From the NCBI RefSeq assembly GCF_030846195.1, contig NZ_JAVCWH010000017.1, positions 1 to 47,593 of the forward strand: a stretch of 47,593 bases of DNA, written 5' to 3'. Positions 44,107 to 47,593 of this stretch are shown here, piece by piece (within the stretch, counting starts at the first letter, position 1; each line of letters opens with the position of its first letter). The translations under genes and the position numbers were made by a program. Source of the DNA: Paracoccus yibinensis. Its GTDB lineage: Bacteria > Pseudomonadota > Alphaproteobacteria > Rhodobacterales > Rhodobacteraceae. The notes under the pieces are model-generated. The model saw only the letters and a program-made list of their open reading frames with translations. It searched no databases and had not been told where the DNA came from.

Positions 44107-44418
44107 ACTAGGTATTGGCGTTTCGCATGACTGGGAGTGCGCCGATAAACTCGCTCCCATTTCAACCGCCCACCAAGCATAACCATGCAGGCTTAGAGCG
44201 TATTCCTGGCTTTGAGATTTAGCATTCCCAGCCTGCCGATGATGTGATTCCCTTCTGCTAAGGCAGATGGAGATGTCAGATGGGCAAGCCACATCCAGTA
44301 GTCCGGCCTGAACAATTCGTAGTGCGCTGATTTCACTTGCGGAAGCTGCGGTTTTGTTCGCTTTGAATTACAGGGTTTCGTATGCTTTGGCCAGAAACCT
44401 TGCAATTTCTGGTCGCCG
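44107..44418. other. Gap before the IS5-type element, with a possible gene remnant
   Basis: About 310 bases. On the minus strand the stretch ~44193-44335 reads YELFRPDYWMWLAHLTSPSA and continues to a stop at 44193. The aromatic-rich text looks more like real coding than a chance frame and could be the 3' end of a gene cut by the IS. I do not recognise the protein and no start is present. Confidence 0.3.
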
Positions 44419-45765
44419 ATGAAGCCTCATTCCCGCGCCCCTGAACAGGATGACCTGCTCCGCCCACGACTGGTCGATATGATCGATGCGCGCCACGAGT
44501 TGGTGAAGCTTGCGGCGCTGATCGACTGGGAGTTTTTTGAACGGGAATGGGCGACCTTCTTTCCCTCGCATCAGGGTCGACCCGCGACATCGCCACGCCT
44601 GGTCGCAGGGCTCATGTATCTCCAGCACGCCTTCAAGCTCTCTGACAAGGCAGTCGTCGTCCGGTGGGTCGAGAACCCGTATTACCAACACTTCACCGGC
44701 GAGACGTTCTTCCAGCACCGTCCTCCAATCGATCCCTCGTCGCTGGTGCGCTGGCGCAAGCGGATCGGCGAGGAAGGAGTAGAGTGGCTGCTGACCAAGA
44801 CCATCGAGGCAGGCCGAGCCGCGGGCGCTGTCACCGACAAGAGCCTGAAGCGGGTGGCTGTCGACACAACCGTGATGGAAAAGACCATCGCCCATCCGAC
44901 CGATGCGCGGCTTTACGAGCGCGCCCGCGCCTTGCTGGCGGGCTTGGCGAAAGAGGCCGGGGTCGAGTTGCGCCAGAGCTACGCGCGGCTTGCCCCGCGA
45001 CTGGCCCTCCAGGTCGGGCGGTATGCCCATGCCTGGCAGTTCAAGCGCATGCGCAAGGCCTTGCGCCAGTTCAAGGGCTATGTTGGCCGGGTGCGCCGGG
45101 ATCTCCGCCGCCACCTGCAGGACATCTCCGAAGGTCCGCTGCGCCAAAAAGTGCTGGAGGCGCTCTGGTTGGTCGGTCGCCTGCTTGAGCAAACGCCGAA
45201 GAGCAAGAACAAGATCTACTCCCTGCACGAGCCGGAGGTCGACTGCATCTCCAAGGGCAAGGCGCGGGTCCGATACGAATTCGGCACCAAGGTCAGCCTC
45301 GCCACCACTCTCGATGGGGGCTTTGTGGTTGGTGCGCGGAGCTTTCCTGGCAACCCATACGACGGCCACACCCTGGCGTCAGCACTGGAGCAAGTCGCCA
45401 TCCTGACTGACCAGGTGCCGGCTCTGGCTGTGGTCGACCGTGGCTTTCGCGGCCACGGCGTGGAGACCATCAAGGTCCTGATCAGCGGCACGAGACGCGG
45501 CATCACCCCGTTATGGGCACGGCTCCTCAAGCGACGAAGCGCCATCGAGCCTGAGATCGGGCACATGAAGAGCGATGGTCGCCTGGCCAGATCTCCGCTG
45601 AAGGGCCGCATCGGCGACGCGGTCTTCGCCGTCCTCTGCGCCTGCGGTCACAATATCCGAAAGATCCTAGCCCATCTCAGGACTCTTTGGACCCTATTGC
45701 TTCACCTGATTGCGGCGATCATCTGGGGCGAAAGGACCCTTCACAGGGAAGTATTAGCCGCCTGA
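44419..45765 (+). CDS. IS5-family transposase (single-frame, DDE)
   Basis: This intact 448-residue transposase of the IS5 superfamily has an N-terminal DUF772-like domain (FFPSHQGRPATSPRLVAGLM, LQHAFKLSDKAVVVRWVENP, YYQHFTGETFFQHRPPIDPS) and a catalytic DDE part (KRVAVDTTVMEKTIAHPTDA, ARVRYEFGTKVSLATTL, SFPGNPYDGHTLASALEQ, AVVDRGFRGHG, RSAIEPEIGHMKSDGRL). The element seems whole, but I could not define its terminal repeats with confidence. It sits inside or directly against an IS630 element, whose first codons follow about seven bases after its stop. It differs clearly from the IS427-group copy at 39241. Confidence 0.9.
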   Translation: MKPHSRAPEQDDLLRPRLVDMIDARHELVKLAALIDWEFFEREWATFFPSHQGRPATSPRLVAGLMYLQHAFKLSDKAVVVRWVENPYYQHFTGETFFQHRPPIDPSSLVRWRKRIGEEGVEWLLTKTIEAGRAAGAVTDKSLKRVAVDTTVMEKTIAHPTDARLYERARALLAGLAKEAGVELRQSYARLAPRLALQVGRYAHAWQFKRMRKALRQFKGYVGRVRRDLRRHLQDISEGPLRQKVLEALWLVGRLLEQTPKSKNKIYSLHEPEVDCISKGKARVRYEFGTKVSLATTLDGGFVVGARSFPGNPYDGHTLASALEQVAILTDQVPALAVVDRGFRGHGVETIKVLISGTRRGITPLWARLLKRRSAIEPEIGHMKSDGRLARSPLKGRIGDAVFAVLCACGHNIRKILAHLRTLWTLLLHLIAAIIWGERTLHREVLAA

Positions 45766-45771
45766 CACGGT

Positions 45772-46269
45772 TGTTCAGAGCCGACCCAGTAGAACTTTGT
45801 AGCCGGGTCATTGGCTACGTGGACGAAGGTCACGGACACCGTCAGGCTGCTCGGCATTTTCGGGTGTCGCCGAAGTTCGTCAATGATCTGGTGAAGCTGC
45901 GGCGCGAGACGCGCCTTCGGTAATTGATGGCGCAATGAACGCCGAGATGTTTGATCTCTATACCAAAGCCAAGTTGGTCCGACACTCCGTTCTGGCGACG
46001 TTGTCATTCTGGACAATCTCTCCAGCCACAAGAGCTCTGCCGCAGCGGAGGCCCTGCACGACAGGGGCGCTTGGTTCCTGACCCGGACCGCCATACAGCC
46101 CCGACCTCAACCCGATCGAGATGGCTTTCTCCAAACTCAGGCGCTGATCAGAAAAGCCACCGTCCGCACCTATAATCAGCTTTGGGCGGCAGTTAGCCAG
46201 GTCTGCGATTTCTTCTCCGACGAGGAGTGCTACAACTACTTCAAAGCCGCAGGATATGAGGCCGATTAG
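45772..46269 (+). pseudogene. IS630-family transposase remnant
   Basis: Two pieces of an IS630-type transposase are visible. The N-terminal part (LFRADPVELCSRVIGYVDEG, HGHRQAARHFRVSPKFVNDL) ends at a stop at 45923. A C-terminal part then starts after a large internal deletion (GDVVILDNLSSHKSSAAAEA, LHDRGAWFLT). After another frameshift it ends in IRKATVRTYNQLWAAVSQV and CYNYFKAAGYEAD with stop 46267-46269. The Asp of the catalytic DN pair (ILDN) survives, but the first Asp region is gone. Its 5' end is cut by the IS5-type element to the left, which implies that the IS5 copy came later. Confidence 0.75.
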
Positions 46270-46300
46270 GTGCAACGGGCTCTAGTACTACAGTTGCATT

Positions 46301-46486
46301 TCATGCGGGTTTTCTTCGATGAGCCTTCGCCGCTTGGGCCTGATGCCATCGGCGCCAGAATGACCATGCCAGGATGAATGCGGTTGGAGGAGCGCGACTG
46401 AGGATGAGGCGCGCCACCAAGCGCAGAACTTCAGGTGTGGTGAGGTATGTCGGCGTCGTGTAAAGCTCGGCGCGAACAAAGGTCAT
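46301..46486 (-). CDS. IS701 second reading frame (C-terminal part of transposase)
   Basis: A 61-residue frame begins at an ATG overlapping the TGA of the main IS701 frame (GCATGACC). It reads MTFVRAELYTTPTYLTTPEV, then VARLILSRAPPTAFILAW and WRRWHQAQAAKAHRR. This looks like the basic tail that other IS701 transposases carry in the same frame. Either it is a coupled second ORF, or the main frame has suffered a frameshift near 46485. Confidence 0.5.
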   Translation of the reverse strand: MTFVRAELYTTPTYLTTPEVLRLVARLILSRAPPTAFILAWSFWRRWHQAQAAKAHRRKPA

Positions 46487-47593
46487 GCGGCACCGAGATG
46501 GAGCGCCGGACTCGTTTTGTTCGGTTTTCCCCAACCGTCACGACGTTGCTCTGCCGTCAGTCTGGCGAGAAACGCTGCTCCGGCCATCACCAGGCTCATA
46601 TGCCGGTGCCAGCCGTGCCAGGAGCGGGCCTCACAATGATCGAGCCCCAGATCGTCCTTGGCGCGCAGAAAGCATTCCTCGATCGTCCAACGCAGACCCG
46701 CAGCTGCGGCAAGCTCGGCAAGCGGAGTCTCGGCCGGAGCAAAGGCAAAGTAATAGGCCACCGCCTGTGGATCATGGCGGCTTCTGCGCGCCAGCATCCA
46801 GCGGTCGAACCCGTTCTCCCGCGCCGTTCCCAGCGGCAGGCGAGCCCAGTCGTAAAGACGCGGACCCTTCGCGCCTTCCCCTGCCGCGCAGCGCTGCCAC
46901 ATGTTCGTGTCAAGCGCTGCGAAGAGCGTCGCCGGATCGGTCTGGATGAGCATTTCGTCTTGGAAGAAGCGCACCATATGGGTGGAGCGCACGGCCAAGA
47001 CATAAGACTGCTTGCGCATTTCCAGCATACGCCGGAACTGGCGATCCGATCCATAAACGGCATCGGCCAGGACAAAGCGGCAAGGAATGCCTTCATCGAG
47101 AAGGCTGGCGATCATCTCGCGCGCCATCAGCGGCTTGGTGGCGAACTCCACATCTTCGGGAACGTGGACCTTGCTCCGACGTGCCGCATCATCAGCCCAG
47201 ACCCTGGGCAAATACAGGCGCCGATCAACAAGCGCATGGCCAAAGCGGCTGGCATAAGCGGCAAAGACACCGATCTGACAGTTTTCAATCCGTCCGGCCG
47301 TCCCCGAATACTGGCGCGCCACGCCGGCAGATGCAGTCCCCTTCTTCAGGAAGCCGGTCTCATCCACCACCAGCACCCCGTCCGGATCGCCAAGCGCCTT
47401 GATCGCATAGCATCTCACCAGACGGCAAAGCTCATCGGCCGACCAGGATGACCGCCCCAGAAGCGATTGGATGCGGTAAGGACGCTCGAAGCCCGCCTCT
47501 TCCGCCAGCATCCAGCCGGTCTTGCGTTCGGCTCCCGACAGCACGCCGTCAATGAAGGCGTTAGCCGATTGCTGCTGCTCGCGTCGCCCAAAG
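46483..47593 (-). CDS. IS701-family transposase (5' end beyond window)
   Basis: The minus-strand frame is open from the right edge to 46483 (370 visible residues). The first visible residues FGRREQQQSANAFIDGVLSG lie upstream of any start I can see, and the run continues AERKTGWMLAEEAG. DDE_5-type landmarks are VLVVDETGFLKKGTASAGVA with the first catalytic Asp, ARQYSGTAGRIENCQIGVFA, CRFVLADAVYGSDRQFRRML with the second Asp, and AAGLRWTIEECFLRAKDDLG with the catalytic Glu. It belongs to the IS701 family. The start and right end of the element lie outside the window. The left end is probably near 46283, where CTAG precedes TACTACAGTTGC; IS701 copies often duplicate a YTAR target. Confidence 0.88.
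   Translation of the reverse strand, partial: FGRREQQQSANAFIDGVLSGAERKTGWMLAEEAGFERPYRIQSLLGRSSWSADELCRLVRCYAIKALGDPDGVLVVDETGFLKKGTASAGVARQYSGTAGRIENCQIGVFAAYASRFGHALVDRRLYLPRVWADDAARRSKVHVPEDVEFATKPLMAREMIASLLDEGIPCRFVLADAVYGSDRQFRRMLEMRKQSYVLAVRSTHMVRFFQDEMLIQTDPATLFAALDTNMWQRCAAGEGAKGPRLYDWARLPLGTARENGFDRWMLARRSRHDPQAVAYYFAFAPAETPLAELAAAAGLRWTIEECFLRAKDDLGLDHCEARSWHGWHRHMSLVMAGAAFLARLTAEQRRDGWGKPNKTSPALHLGAA

Noticed and set aside
44305..45790. Terminal inverted repeats for the IS5-type element based on CTGAACAA
   Set aside because: The right-hand match falls inside codons of the IS630 remnant, so it cannot be the end of the IS5 element.
46447..47451. 334-residue plus-strand frame across the IS701 transposase
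   Set aside because: Antisense shadow of a gene with intact DDE motifs.
1..47593. CRISPR array, tRNA or rRNA genes
   Set aside because: No regularly spaced repeat-spacer pattern, and no stretch with recognisable tRNA or rRNA sequence, was seen in the window.

Overview
The window reads as accessory DNA from a high-GC alphaproteobacterium of the Rhodobacteraceae, most likely Paracoccus or a close relative. Reasons: codon use; a RepA-type (RPA family) replication initiator beside parAB; an exosortase fused to EpsI; and IS families (IS427-group IS5, IS630, IS701, IS256, IS21) typical of such plasmids. A replication origin with iterons and a DnaA box, a partition operon, and five copies of a palindrome that looks like the centromere lie at 26.3-30.9 kb. 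The window is therefore almost certainly a plasmid or chromid, not the main chromosome.

Layout. 1-0.68 kb: N-terminal part of an RTX calcium-binding protein, running off the left edge. 0.7-1.5 kb: degenerate IS256 remnant. 1.6-4.6 kb: capsule-type ABC exporter (kpsM divergent from kpsE-kpsT), followed by an IS21 istA fragment. 5.0-10.4 kb: translationally coupled minus-strand operon of a giant RgpF/WbsX-type glycan enzyme, a sulfotransferase and a DUF6270 protein. 10.8-11.7 kb: a GT2 glycosyltransferase. 11.9-14.1 kb: a second RgpF/WbsX protein. 14.4-19.6 kb: DUF1612/HTH regulator plus an RND efflux pump and its adaptor. 19.7-20.4 kb: Phd/VapC-type toxin-antitoxin pair. 20.5-22.7 kb: second sulfotransferase, DsbA-like protein and a multiply frameshifted gtrA pseudogene. 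23.4-26.3 kb: large right-handed beta-helix-like protein. 26.3-30.2 kb: parB, parA, origin and repA. 30.3-37.4 kb: six glycosyltransferases, the last three in one coupled operon. 37.5-39.1 kb: exosortase-EpsI. 39.2-40.1 kb: complete but frameshifted IS427-group element. 40.2-41.1 kb: GT2. 41.4-44.1 kb: paralogue of the beta-helix protein. 44.2-47.6 kb: IS graveyard (IS5-type, IS630 remnant, IS701).

Taken together, the cargo is for making, sulfating or otherwise decorating, and exporting a surface polysaccharide, plus sorting or displaying surface proteins. Known roseobacter RepA-type 'biofilm plasmids' carry comparable cargo; the comparison is from general knowledge and was not tested here. 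The least explained genes are the two large paralogous beta-helix proteins. They have no obvious signal peptide, share a distinctive block architecture, and lie on either side of the replication and glycosyltransferase modules.
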